Below are positions 1-10,545 of a stretch of DNA of 64,000 bases, piece by piece. The stretch covers positions 14,978,876 to 15,042,875 of the forward strand of contig CP099854.1 in NCBI GenBank assembly GCA_030062745.1, in the 5' to 3' direction. The position numbers were made by a program, and so were the translations under genes. The notes under the pieces were generated by a model. The model was not told the origin of the DNA and did not search any database. It saw nothing but the letters and a program-made list of their open reading frames with translations. This DNA comes from Capitulum mitella. Its lineage: Eukaryota; Arthropoda; Thecostraca; Pollicipedomorpha; Pollicipedidae. Positions within the stretch are counted from its first letter, which is position 1; every line of letters starts with the position of its first letter.

Positions 1-440
1 CCATTCATATTGGGACCAAAATATAATTTCTATCTACGATACTTTCGTCATTTTTATGAATGGCTCAACATCCGCCATTCACAAACCACCCAGCAAACCA
101 TCAAACCATCAAATCCGTGGTTCTGCATGATTGCAGTCCGTTTCACGCGATCTTGGTGGTCTCCCCATAGGAACCTGAACGATATCTTTTCCACTCTCTG
201 TGCAATGCTTTGCTGTGGGTTTCTCAAGATGAATGAATGAATATATGGACTAGTTTGGAAAAAGTAATGACCTGATCACGGCTATTCTCCTAATAAGCGT
301 AAATGCGTTCTCTTCCACAATGACACATCCTTTTTTGTCATGGGCAGCTTCATTTCCATATTTCTTGCTGAGATATGTGTATCTATATTGTTCTTGCTGT
401 AAATTACTCCTAGCATCTGTATCTCATTCATTCATTCATC
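1..440. other. no recognisable gene
   Basis: Moderately AT-rich sequence with short chance open frames and a small run of CATT/TTCA repeats near 425-450. It lies just beyond the 3' side of the LINE that runs leftward from about 4.4 kb, so part of it may be that element's 3' end, but I see no clear tail. Confidence 0.5.
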
Positions 441-442
441 CA

Positions 443-1026
443 TTAATTCATTTCATTCGCGAAATTTATTCCAAGTTCGTCATGACTAAGGGTTTCTGTA
501 GGGACTCCTATAGAAAGGCACTTTGTTTTATTAGCATTCATTTTCAATCCCCATCGGGCAGAAAATGTCTTTACTTCATTTAAAGCATCATGTAGAGAGA
601 ATTTTTTTGCTTTCAGGAAAGCTCTCAAATCGTCAGCATAGTATGACATGGTCATATCATGCTCAGGTGCGGTTTGTACTTCATGTATTTGTGTTTACTG
701 TGCGATTGAATTTGCGAGCGATTCTAAAAACAAATTAAAGATGACAAAATCTTGTTGTCTTCCCCTCATTACATGAACATTTTTGCGTCCAAAAAACACC
801 TTATATCTCCGTGGAGAGTTGTGACTGACATATACATTAGGTTAAGTAGATGTCTGCGATATGGCCCCAAGTTATAATATTTAAATGATTTTGCAAGGAA
901 GGTCCATGGCTCATTATCAAAGACGGCTTCAAAGCCAGCAGCCACAGTGAATCACGATTTCTCCGATTTATTTACGTTTTCCTTTATCGTATACTAGTCT
1001 GCTGTTGTCATAGATGACATATCCTT
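443..1026 (-). pseudogene. LINE reverse transcriptase palm fragment (YADD box)
   Basis: On the minus strand the region reads as the central palm of a LINE reverse transcriptase. FDNEPWTFLAKSFKYYNLG lies near 920-860, matching the usual 'FD..EW.FL...L..FG' block, and SYYADDLRAFLK near 640-605 is the catalytic YxDD box. The block NEVKTFSARWGLKMNANKTK follows. A stop lies between these blocks, so no intact enzyme is made. The right end stops exactly where the TTAA element begins. Confidence 0.85.
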
Positions 1027-2300
1027 TTAACCCGCGTACGACCGTGGGTCGGCGGCGATCACGCCCGACTGGGGGGCGGTTGACATCCCTCCTCTAACTC
1101 ACGAACGATTCGTCGCATGATAAAAATAAGCACACCGTTGGAAAGCTCGTGACAAGTAGAGCTCGAAACTGGTCTCATTTTTAGTTTTGGATAATATGTA
1201 AGCCATTTACGACCTATATATCTCTTCTCATAGCCGACTGCATGAGACCGAAAAACGGCCTGAATCTCAAGGGCTGTGACAAATGACGCCTAGGTAAAAG
1301 CACCAACGCACAGGTAGAGGTTTGCAGATGCCGATACACGTCTAATTCCTCAGATTTGCTCAATACATGCGCGGAAACGATGAGTTGAAGAGACGGCAAT
1401 TTTCACGCCGGTTGTCGGCAGGCGCAGCAGCCGTACGCAGTATGAAATTAACGGGAACTAATTTTAGCGTTCCTTTATTTTTACGACATGAGCCTATTCA
1501 TGTACTTTTTATTGACCTTAGTGGTTTTTGTGATGGTTTCTCATGCTTAAATTTGGAAAAAAATCATTAATTACCGATCTACAGAATTGGTGGAGATTTG
1601 TTCCCGAGAGTCTGTTTATTTCCAAAATATGCAATTTTTGGAACTTTGGAGGTTCTTTACTTCTTTATTTCTTTATTCTTTGGAGATATTACTTGCGTCT
1701 GTGCAAGCCAGTTCTGCCATTTTCTACCAATTCTGAGTAATTCATTGCTGATTTTGACGGTGGTACATTTTGGCTCACAACATTTATCCGTGACCTGACC
1801 TCAGGTCAATGGCTGGAAGTCATTGATACGTTGCCCATTGACGGTAACTAAATGTCTGCATCACTCCACACTAAAAATACTATGAAAAATTCTCCCAATT
1901 TCCAAAAAAACGACGATATGTGTCAAAAATGGACTAAAAATGTTATAAAAAATTCCGCCAATTTCCAAAAAAACACGTAGGTCCATGACCCAGAAAATTC
2001 CAAAAAAATCTGAGATAGCAGATTTGTTCCACGTATGAAGTTCTCTAATCCCTGAAAGTTTTATTGTGTTATCTTGATTTCCGAAAAAGTTACAGGACAC
2101 TAAACTTTTTTGGACATGGGTCCGTTTGACCTGACTTAGGTCAGACACCTGACTTGACCTGAGGTCAAGACTTCAACACAGGGTGTAAGCATGGCCAAGC
2201 AAAAGGTACACGAGGTTTCGTGGCGCTGCGTTTGTTCGTTCTCTCACAATCCTAGAAAAACCTTAGGGGGGCGGTCAACTGCCCCCCCTGTCGGGGCGGG
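1027..2300. mobile_element. TTAA element, copy 1 (non-autonomous, piggyBac-like ends)
   Basis: The left end reads TTAA then CCCGCGTACGACCG, followed by an ACTGGGGGGCGGTTGACATC block. The right end carries GGGGGGCGGTCAACTGCCCC then GTCGGGGCGGG, which is the left end inverted. The interior matches three other copies in the window (7237-8465, 29173-30455, 59295-60579) along the whole length. There is no transposase frame, so it depended on enzymes made elsewhere. TTAA target duplication with CCC/GGG termini is typical of the piggyBac superfamily; the assignment rests on the ends alone. The right TTAA has decayed here. The copy sits inside the LINE, so it is younger than the LINE. Confidence 0.85.
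1790..2165. promoter_or_regulatory. cluster of AGGTCA half-sites inside TTAA element copy 1
   Basis: The segment holds TGACCTGACCTCAGGTCA near 1791-1808 and GACCTGAGGTCA near 2156-2167, with further CAGGTCA and TGACCT words in between. TGACCT-N-AGGTCA is an everted repeat of the nuclear-receptor half-site with one spacer base. The same words recur at the same relative places in the other copies. Binding by a receptor is inference. Confidence 0.4.
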
Positions 2301-2340
2301 CTATGTAAACCGTTTGGGAAGGAGATACAATATGATTTAT

Positions 2341-2477
2341 CACGCCGTTTAACCTGTTAGTGATAGCGGATGATATTATCTTAAGGGTTATATTGAAATG
2401 TGTCATGGTCTCCACCCTTTGAGACAGTGGGGTGATTTCCCGTAGCGTGGACGACGGTGATTACGTTAAACGGCGTG
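2341..2477. mobile_element. 137-bp element with 13-bp perfect inverted ends
   Basis: The unit starts CACGCCGTTTAAC (2341-2353) and ends GTTAAACGGCGTG (2465-2477), a perfect 13-bp inverted repeat, with no coding capacity. It looks like a MITE. It is followed after four bases by a second copy without the right end. Confidence 0.7.
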
Positions 2478-2481
2478 ACAA

Positions 2482-2610
2482 CACGCCGTTTAACCTGTTA
2501 GTGGCAACGGATGATATTATCTTAAGCGTTACAGTTAAATGTGTCATGGTCTCCATCCTTTGAGACAATGGGGTGATTTTCCGTTGCGGGGACAACGGTG
2601 ATAATCCCTT
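2482..2610. mobile_element. second, truncated copy of the 137-bp element
   Basis: Starts again with CACGCCGTTTAAC and follows the first unit closely (shared words GATGATATTATCTTAAG and TGTGTCATGGTCTCCA) with scattered differences. The right inverted end is missing. The two copies form a head-to-tail pair with a period of 141 bases. Confidence 0.7.
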
Positions 2611-2623
2611 GACGATGTGATCT

Positions 2624-2955
2624 TTAGAGTGTGCCTTCATTTACGGCGTGTTGAAAGGCATGGAAAAGAAGGACTTCTAAACAATTCCAGAAGTGTCTGG
2701 AAGAATTTTCTGCAAAACCATTACATCCAAGTGACTTCCCCTTTTTCATAGACATGAGGGCCGAGCGTAGCTCTTTGATAGTAATTGGTTTATCCAATAT
2801 TTCTTTTTGTTCGGTGCTTAGCTTTCCTATTATGTTTCGTTGGAGGCACGCGGTACAGTTCACTACATCACTTCGTGCATCATACTTTTGCGCTAGGTGG
2901 GACGTGCATTTTTCCAGTATTTGGTCCTTTTCAGGGTACTGGGTAAAATGGTGAA
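2624..2955 (-). pseudogene. LINE reverse transcriptase, N-terminal region fragment
   Basis: The minus-strand frame includes LSTEQKEILDKPITIKELRS followed by ALMSMKKGKSLGCNGF, then a WNCLEVLLFHAFQHAVNEG block. This is the characteristic entry into the LINE reverse transcriptase ('I..EL..AL..MK.GKSPG.DG'). The usual PG is LG here and the following D is N, in keeping with decay. It is flanked by the fold-back element on its upstream side and the 137-bp elements downstream. Confidence 0.85.
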
Positions 2956-3235
2956 ATATAAAAATGGTGAATGCCTTTTTGGCGAATGCCGGATGGCGAA
3001 CGATTAATGGTGACATGTAAAATGTCGACATGCTAAAATGACGAAAGGCCAAATGGCGCTCAACGCAAAGGTGAATCATTCGGCCAGTAACCATTTTAAC
3101 GCGTCGCCATTTTTACATGTCACCCTTCAGCATTCGCCATCCGGCATTCGCCAAAATGGCATTCGCCAAAATGGCATTCGCCATCCGGCATTCGCCATTT
3201 TCGCCATTTTACGTTTCGCCATTTTGTCCGGACGT
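2945..3235. repeat. fold-back element built of GGCGAATG/CATTCGCC words
   Basis: The left part carries words such as GGCGAATGCCGGATGGCGAA and GGTGACATGTAAAATG. The right part carries their complements, CATTTTTACATGTCACC and GCATTCGCCATCCGGCATTC, several times over. The whole can fold back on itself. No coding capacity. It separates the linker and reverse transcriptase pieces of the LINE, which suggests it inserted there. Confidence 0.65.
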
Positions 3236-3239
3236 CCTT

Positions 3240-3660
3240 TTTAAGTAATATCGTGTTCGTTTATTTTTATCCAATGGATTGACTTTCATATTCCATTCCT
3301 TTTCCAAAGAAAGGAAACATTTTGAGGTTTTCCTCCTCTTCCAAGATATTTTTGGTCTCATCATGATTCCCTGTATTTTGGGCTGTCACTGCTCTTCTAG
3401 TGCGCCCTCTGCCATCTCTAACTCGTCTGTGGCAGTTTCTGACAGGGACAATGCGAATTTCCCGTGTAATTCTCTTATCTCCTCCATCAATTTTCGTTCT
3501 TTTACTTTGCCCATCCACACTTTTCGTTCTAAATATTTCATCGTTTCACCAGGTATTATCATCAGAAATGCTTCACAAAATAAACCAACATTTAACGTGA
3601 ACTGTAGCTTCCCGAAGATCACGGGTCTTCCATACAAGCGTCTGTGTACAAAAAGGCAAC
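3240..3660 (-). pseudogene. LINE linker region between endonuclease and reverse transcriptase
   Basis: Minus-strand frames give a lysine/glutamate-rich stretch (YLERKVWMGKVKERKLMEEI) continuing in another frame as NILEEEENLKMFPFFGKGM. This charged helical linker is usual between the endonuclease and reverse transcriptase of L1-group LINEs. Its place between the two recognised domains supports the call; on composition alone it would be weak. Confidence 0.6.
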
Positions 3661-3859
3661 ATAATGTTTAACAAAGTGAATTATGTATTCCTTAGTTGTC
3701 CTGGAGTGGAGTACGTATTGCCTTTTAGTAGGGAGGCATTCAGTTTCTACAAAACGGGACTCTTTTCTTCACCGGGTCCGTGTTGTCAGGGTTATTGAGA
3801 TCAGTTTGATAGCCTTTTAAATGTCGGCTCCAGTGATATGATTTAAGACGTGATCACTG

Positions 3860-4440
3860 GTAAAGAAACATGTCTAGCCGTCTGTGTTTTAGTGGGCTAC
3901 GTTTAATCCAAGTGAAGGTACGGTCGCTCAGTTCGAAATGCCTCCAAACGCCAACGAAACCGTGCTTCAGAGCTGCTTAAATAAATTTAGTAATGGCATT
4001 GACGTTATTTTCGCGAACGTAATTGGAATCCTTCAGGAAGTTGAAGTCCCCGCCAATGACTAGATTTTCCTGAAGAAGTCGTCCTTACATCTCATCAGTT
4101 AAACTGAAGAAAGTTGGACAAACATCATTCGGGTCCTAAACACTAACGAGGTTGAATATGGTCGAGTTTATTTTACATAAAGTAACTACGAAATTGCCGT
4201 TGTGGCAATACTTCTCCGATATAAACTTGTCATGCTCAGATTTTCTAATCAAAACTGATGCCTCTCAACTGTTTGTTTTGCATGCGTAATAACAACTGCC
4301 TCTCCAAAGTACGTTAAAGTAAGGTAGCGTAAAGCTGCGTTGACCGTCACAAACTTGTCATGCAAGAAAATCACGTCAAATGCAGTGTTCGTATATAAAT
4401 GAGGACATCTTTCCTCTTCTGTTGTCTCCACCATGCTATG
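3860..4440 (-). pseudogene. LINE apurinic-type endonuclease fragment
   Basis: The minus strand reads ENLVIGGDFNFLKDSN near 4065-4018, where GGDFN is the hallmark of LINE/exonuclease III-type endonucleases. Further on it reads VWRHFELSDRTFTWIKRS and RRLDMFL, matching the usual 'W R...P....FTW......RLDFFL' block. Upstream (4430-4250) an N-terminal part of the same domain is likely (YFGEAVVITHAKQ). Stops and frame changes are present. Confidence 0.8.
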
Positions 4441-4499
4441 CAGTTCACTGACAAATTTTATACCGTAAATATTCTCTGGTATGTTTTGAACCGACCGCA

Positions 4500-4810
4500 A
4501 ACGTAATGAGAACCGTACGCCTCTGGTCTCGCGCGGGTGCGCAAGAGTGCATGGCGTGCAATGCGTGCACGGCGTGCACGGTGCACGGGAGAGCGGCGCA
4601 CCAGCGGGCGGCGCACCCTCGGACGCGGAGGACAATACGGGGAGGTCGGCGACGGTCCGCCCGGCCGCGGGGCCGTCCCGCCCCTGCCGGTACGCCTGCT
4701 CCGAGTCCGCACGGTCGGGCTCGGAGATCCGCCGGCCGCACCACGCGAGACGCCGCTCACCTGCTGCACCGAGCACACTGGCCGGCGGAGGATCTTCGAA
4801 TCTACTGAGT
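4500..4810. other. GC/CpG-rich block with repeated GTGCA words
   Basis: A sharply GC-rich block beside the LINE endonuclease region. It begins with closely spaced GCGTGCA/GGTGCAC words (4548-4592) and continues CpG-dense to about 4800. Open frames exist on both strands only because stop codons are rare in such sequence; none resembles a known protein. It may be an insertion or an old CpG-rich promoter. Confidence 0.4.
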
Positions 4811-4899
4811 GCCCGGATGCCGTTCTTGGTGAACGTGGGCCGGATTTTGTTTCGTTTGTGTTGGAGGAGCTGACTGTGTTCTGCCTGGTCCTAGTGAAT

Positions 4900-5425
4900 G
4901 ACGCGTTCAGGTACTCTTTTTCTGAAACTTAGTTCAATTTGCATTTTCGTCCTATCTTCATACTGCTGGTTGCGCAAGTTCTTGTTGACGAATGTACAGA
5001 TGACAACATTGTCCCTTGACAGGCGGTGGATGACGGAGGAATCTAATGTTCTCGATGCATTCTATCTTACGTCGCTTGCCAAAACGTTGACCTGTTATTC
5101 TAAAGCTGGCGGAGCCGCTGTGATGTTCTTTGTAGTCAACGTGTTTTTCATTCGCCTCTGCTTTTTTGCACTCACTCAGGCCCTTTTGGGGACTCGATGT
5201 GTTGATCACGATCATAAATTGTGTCGATCCAGTTGTCGAATCTCGTTTCGAATGACGTCTGGTTTGTTACGATCTTTCCCCACAAACTGGAGACTGCGTT
5301 CCCAGTACAGGAATCAGTCATGAACTTGATGTCGTCCAGCATGTTCCAGTCCTTCTCACTTACTCGGCTCGGTAGCGACTGTGATGAGATCCTTCTCTTT
5401 TTGTTCTCCATGGCTCTGACCATTT
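4900..5425 (-). pseudogene. possible LINE first-frame (ORF1) remnant
   Basis: Minus-strand frames are rich in basic residues and lie just upstream of the LINE endonuclease. One contains KDWNMLDDIKFMTDSC and another ICTFVNKNLRNQQYEDRTK, which loosely recalls the nucleic-acid-binding part of L1-group ORF1 proteins. There is no decisive motif, and the GC-rich block lies between it and the endonuclease. Confidence 0.3.
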
Positions 5426-5544
5426 CGTGAACGGAGCGCTACTTCTTCCTTTCGGCGAGGCCAGGTCCAGGCCGGCAAGGCCCCGTCCTCTGCGTCACTG
5501 AATGCAGACTCGGACGCGAGCATTTCTGTCGTAGAAGACTTGCA

Positions 5545-6281
5545 GAGTACGAAACAAACTGGATCAGTCTGGCGGACCTTACAGTCCGATCCAGTCCGCC
5601 GTACTGAATCCGGATTGGACGGGCAAATCTGTTCAAAACGCGGCTTTTGATCGGATTTGTATTTGAGGTTTCAGCTTTAGATTTGAATAAAATGAGATCC
5701 GCAGAAATGTAGGAACAGGGGAATGGGGAGTGGTTAAGGTGCCCTATCATTTCTGAAAAATTTGGCACGAACCTTATTGTTTTGCTTTGACGGAGGACCC
5801 CGACTTCAAGGAGTTTCTGTGCCTTAGGAGCTGATATAATGGCCTTCACAAATCATCTTCAGAAGTGCTCAGCCCATTGAACTGGATGGAGCGCTTTTGC
5901 TATTCCATCAAATGATAGTGAGTGAGGGAGAAGCCAGATGTTGGTTGGTGAAAAGTCTAAACAGAAATGATGTGCCATGAAAAAGGAAACTGTGTAGGCA
6001 AATGACTGGTTAAACCTCATTGATATGTGCATTTTTTATAAATTTACTTTTGCTAAAACCAGACGGTTTTTCACAATTTTTGTGTTATGCAAGTTTGCGT
6101 TAGACTGGACATACAAAAGAAGCCTGTCTGGCTTCTCTTGTTTTTAACCCACTGTTTGTAGCTGATCGGATCCGGATTGGATCAGCCTTGGAAGAAATTT
6201 CCGAATTTGGATTAGATCCGGTTTCGGCCTGGCCGGATACGGATTGGATCGGATCGCACTGGGCTTATCCGTTTCGTACTC
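5545..6281. mobile_element. 0.74-kb inverted-repeat element with repeated ATCCGGATTGG words
   Basis: An 11-bp perfect inverted repeat bounds the stretch: GAGTACGAAAC at 5545-5555 and GTTTCGTACTC at 6271-6281. Near both ends there are clustered GATCCGGATTGGATC-type words (5577-5620, 6160-6258), a pattern of subterminal repeats common in hAT-type non-autonomous elements. No transposase is present and no clear target duplication is seen, so the superfamily is uncertain. Confidence 0.55.
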
Positions 6282-6486
6282 CCCGCTGCAGACGGCTCTG
6301 TTTGCGCCGTCTCACGTGTGATCACGGGCCGCACACCACACGCCAAGTTAGCCGCACCGCATGAGCAGCCCACTGAGCGGGGCAGCGGAGCGGCACGCGG
6401 CGCGTCTGACCTGGCCGGGGTCAAGGTCAAGACTCCCGTGTGTTTCGAGCTGCTTAACGAAAAGATCAACTGACACTGAGAACTCT

Positions 6487-6770
<284 letters not shown>

Positions 6771-6799
6771 AGTGACCTGAGGCAAATCATAGTTAATTG

Positions 6800-7236
6800 T
6801 CAATTCTGAGAGAGACCAATTACTGTGACTTCCACCACAAAAAAAAATAATGTGTGTGCCCAGAGTTGATTAAGGAAAAATTCAATTTGGCTGGGAGTTG
6901 GGTCAGTGTAGTGATATCTCGAACGTTAGTGATGCAACGAATAAATCGATGGCAAACTCGCCCGTTGAAAATCGTGCTGTATTGAGTTCTGCCATTTTGA
7001 GGGCATTTACCTCTTTCCTTTGTTGAAACCTTGCCGGATTATCGAAGAATACCAGCATGACGACAAAGTTTACAAAGAACTGCAGACAAAACTCAGGACG
7101 AGAATAGCATTGAATGATCTGTCTAAAAATAGCTGCCGTTCAACGAATGAACACGCCAAACGACGTGTCCGCGCCTTCAACCCTATTCCCGTATGGGAGC
7201 TTCAGAAGTCCCCTCCGGTTTTTTAAATTACTTTAT
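6800..7236. other. no recognisable gene
   Basis: Mixed sequence between the CT tract and the second TTAA element. A 68-codon plus-strand frame at 7020-7226 resembles nothing I know. Confidence 0.4.
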
Positions 7237-8465
7237 TTAACCCGCGCACGACCGTCGGTCCGTCCCGAACACCGGCGACTGGGGGGGGGGCAGTTGACTG
7301 CCCCCCCCTCTAACTCACGAACGGTTAGTCGCACGATAAAAATAAACATACCGTTGGAAAGCCCGTCACGAGTAGAGCTCGAAACTGGTCTCGTGTTTAG
7401 TTTTAGATAATATGTAAGCCAATTTACGCCATATATATGTTTTCTCATAGCCGACTGCATGAGACCGAGAAATGGCCTGAATCTCAAGGGCTGTAACTAA
7501 TAACGCATAGGTAAAGGCACCAGCGCACAAGTAAATGTCCGCGGATGCCGATACACGTCTAATTTCCCCAGATTTGTTCAATATATACGCCGAAACGTTG
7601 AGTTAAAGACACCGTAATTCTCCCGTCAGGCGTTACTGTGCGCCGCTGGCGTATGCGGTACCAAATTGACGGGAACTAATTTTAGCGTTCCTTTATTTTT
7701 GCGAAAAAAGACGATCTATGTAAATTCTATTGATCTTTGTGGTTCTTGTGATCGTTTCTCATGCTTAAATTTTGGAAAAAATGATTAGTTGCCAATCTAC
7801 AAAGTTGGCGGAGCTTTATTCGCGAGAGCCTGTTTATTTCCAAAATATGCTACTTTTTCAAACTTTTTGAGGTTCCTGGTATTACTTACGTCTGTGCAAG
7901 CTAGTTGTGCCATTTTCTACCCATTCTGAGTAATTCATCGTCGATTTTGACGGTGGTACATTTTGGCCCACTTCAGTTATTCGTGACCTGACCTCAGGTC
8001 AATGGCTGGAAGTCACTGACACTTTGTCCAATGACGGTAACTAGGTGTCTGCTTCACTCCACACTAAAAATGTGATGAAATATTCCGTCAATTTCAGAAA
8101 AAACGGCGATATGTCTTAAAAATGGGCTTGACCTTAGGTCAATGACCCGGAAAATTCCGAAAAATCCGAGATAGCGGATTTGTTGCATCTATCACGATCA
8201 CTAATCCCTGAAAGTATTATTAAGATATCTTGTTTTGCGAAAAAGTTAGAGGGCGCTAAACTTTTTTGGACTTAGGTCTGTTTGACCTGATCTAGGTCAG
8301 GCACCTAACCTGACCTGAGGTCAAAATTTTGGCACGAGACGTAAAATTGATGGAGCAAAAGGTATACAAAGTTTTGTGACTCTGTGTTAGTTCGTTCTCT
8401 TGCAATCCCAGAAAAACCTCAGGGGGGGCAGTCAACTGCCCCCCCCCCAGTCGGGGACGGGTTAA
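7237..8465. mobile_element. TTAA element, copy 2 (best preserved ends)
   Basis: Both target duplications are intact: TTAA at 7237-7240 followed by CCCGCGCACG, and CGGGTTAA ending at 8465. Just inside the left end is a GGGGGGCAGTTGACTGCCCC palindrome, and just inside the right end is its counterpart GGGGGGGCAGTCAACTGCCC. The interior is alignable with the other three copies (shared phrases GAAAGC...GAGCTCGAAACTGGTCTC and CCGACTGCATGAGACCGA). No coding capacity. This copy defines the family length, 1229 bases including both TTAA. Confidence 0.9.
7983..8328. promoter_or_regulatory. AGGTCA half-site cluster inside TTAA element copy 2
   Basis: TGACCTGACCTCAGGTCA occurs near 7984-8001, and a run of TGACCT/AGGTCA words lies near 8281-8325 and ends in TGACCTGAGGTCA. 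Same arrangement as in copy 1. These are candidate nuclear-receptor sites by sequence only. Confidence 0.4.
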
Positions 8466-9925
8466 GGCTTAAGGCTAGTTCTACCTTATCTTATGTTTGC
8501 ATAACGGGAAACTCCCATGGTCGTATGTTTATCATATCAGCTTACGACCTTTGGCCTTAAATGACCTCAGATGACTTCAAACCCACATGGAATGACACTG
8601 AGTTCAATTCAGAGTGTTTAGAAACGCTTTGAATATTACCTGAATAGACCATATTTTGAAATCCTGTTTATGGCCGTCGTGATACAGGGTACGCGCGCGG
8701 GCATCTTACGTCATTGCTCCTTGAACCGACCTGATATCCAACTAAAACATGAAACACATACAGAGCACGCTGACCCGAGTCATGTGTGCCTCGGATGTCG
8801 CATTTGGAAAATCAACGCCAAAAATATTGACATAAAATCACATTTTTACCTTTGACCTTCACTTGACCTTGTGAAGTAGTCTCAGATTAACAGAAATATT
8901 TGAGCATGTTTTCCTCTGTATTGCTCTAAACACTAATATAACTTTTGAGTTATATCTTAGAAAATTTATACTTTGGCAGGCCTTTTTTACCCTGAAGAGT
9001 GACAAAAATGGTCTAAGATGCCTCACAAAACTTGGTATGGTTCCGCCCCTGACCAAAATAAAATTACGAGGCTTTGACACATTGCTTAGGGAGAATTTAT
9101 ACCAAACGTCACCAAGTTTCGTAACGCTGCTTAAAAAATACCCTAAAAATTTTCTTTTACCTTGTTTTCATCCAGTCAAGATCAGTCTAGGCTAGGTTAT
9201 ACAAGGTTGCCTTACTCTTCCTCACAAACAGCAATAATTACTCTCTGGTATTCTTAGCTACGTCAAGTACAGGACTGAAATGACTTCTCGTGATAACTCA
9301 ACCTGCTCTGTCTACTTTGTATCGGGCCAAAGCCAAGCCAGGTCAGGACAGACAGTCGTTTTTCATTTTCTGACTAGGAACAATAACTGCTCTCTGCTGC
9401 TACCGAACGATCTGTCACAGACATTGCTGCATTGCATTTTGTTTTGACAGCTACCTATGGCGTGACCTGACATGACCTCACGCTTCATTTGGTAAACCTT
9501 GCTAAAAGGTGCAAATTTGCTGGTTTGGCTTGAATGATGGGGAGGTCAGCGGCAACCACTTCTATCACCCACAATACAAATCAGTCCGGTTGCCACGCGC
9601 GTGACGTAGCATGACCTCCAAAGTTTGCTTGTAACGGTTTTATATCCTTTTAGAGATTGTTTCCTAAATAATTCCAAATAATTCATACGTTATATTCGCG
9701 AATATTATAAAAAAAGAAGCATGTTCGCGTCACCGCCCGGAAAGGCGAAAACATGCATGCAAGGGTTCACTTATGACGTCATATCTCTATGACCTGACCT
9801 AGCATGGAAATAGTTTTGGCGTCAAAATATGTAAAGTTAATCGATGAACGGACACTGAAAAATTGGCTTGGTTGACTCTAACGTTTCAGAAATTATTTAA
9901 GACAAACCGAGGGGGTGCCCTGTTT
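8466..9925. other. no recognisable gene
   Basis: AT-rich sequence with scattered TGACCT words and one TGACGTCA at about 9775. No conserved protein frame or RNA gene seen. Confidence 0.4.
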
Positions 9926-9937
9926 GATACCCTTAGT

Positions 9938-9980
9938 ACTGTATATAGTATAGTATATATAGTATAGTATATAGTATAAC
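9938..9980. repeat. short GTATATAGTATA array
   Basis: About four imperfect copies of an AGTATAGTATAT-type word. Confidence 0.8.
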
Positions 9981-9989
9981 CCTTAGCGG

Positions 9990-10545
9990 TGCCGGGTTAA
10001 GCATAACATCACTGGTGAAATATTAAAAAGAAGACGTTCTAACTTTTATGTTAATTCAGGCTAAAAAAGCACATTCCCATTTTCCACGCCCTGTAAACAC
10101 TTAAGAATGTTCCCAGCTTCTAAATGTATGACGCAATGGGAAAAGTCCCATCGCGTATCTGGCGAATAATGCCATTTGCATCTTTCCTGACGAAGGTCCG
10201 TGGCCGAAATAAAGGATCAATTTGTTTCCGTTTTTTCCCGGATATTATGTGCTTAAAGCTAATTCTGCCTTACTTTGGTACAGCAACCATGCTCACTGAA
10301 GCACTAAAGTACGTTACAAATTATACAAACGTTATGATACGATTTTCATTTCTTAAGCTTAACATCACTACGAAAATCTAAACAAAATATTTTTAACGTT
10401 CATGTTAATACACGTTTCCAAAAAAAAGAAATCCTTCCATTTTCAAAGCCCTGTGAATACCCATGCAAGTTCACAAATTCTAAATGTGTGAAGCAATGCG
10501 AAAGTCCCACGGATTATCTCTGGGTAAATGCCATTTGCACCAAAA
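9990..10545. repeat. tandem duplication, period about 356 bases
   Basis: The stretch 10000-10190 is repeated with many differences at 10357-10545. Shared phrases include TTAACATCACT (TAACATCACT in the first copy), CATTCCCATTTTC/TCCTTCCATTTTC, TTCTAAATGT and AATGCCATTTGCA. Both copies are old. No coding content recognised. Confidence 0.7.

Larger units (their letters stand above)
440..4440 (-). mobile_element. degraded L1/Tx1-like LINE, interrupted by several insertions
   Basis: Read on the minus strand, the pieces of a LINE second reading frame appear in the right order: an apurinic-type endonuclease (about 4440-3860), a charged linker (about 3640-3267), the start of the reverse transcriptase region (about 2955-2624) and the palm with the YADD box (about 1026-443). 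The phrases ELRSALMSMKKGKS and NANKTKCLSIG are typical of the L1/Tx1 group. The element codes for the endonuclease/reverse transcriptase that copies its own RNA into target DNA. It is cut into pieces by a TTAA element (1027-2300), a small inverted-repeat element (2341-2610) and a fold-back element (2945-3235), and it carries frameshifts and stops. About 60-70 residues expected between the two reverse transcriptase pieces are not visible. The exact clade is an inference; assignment to LINE is firm. Confidence 0.85.
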
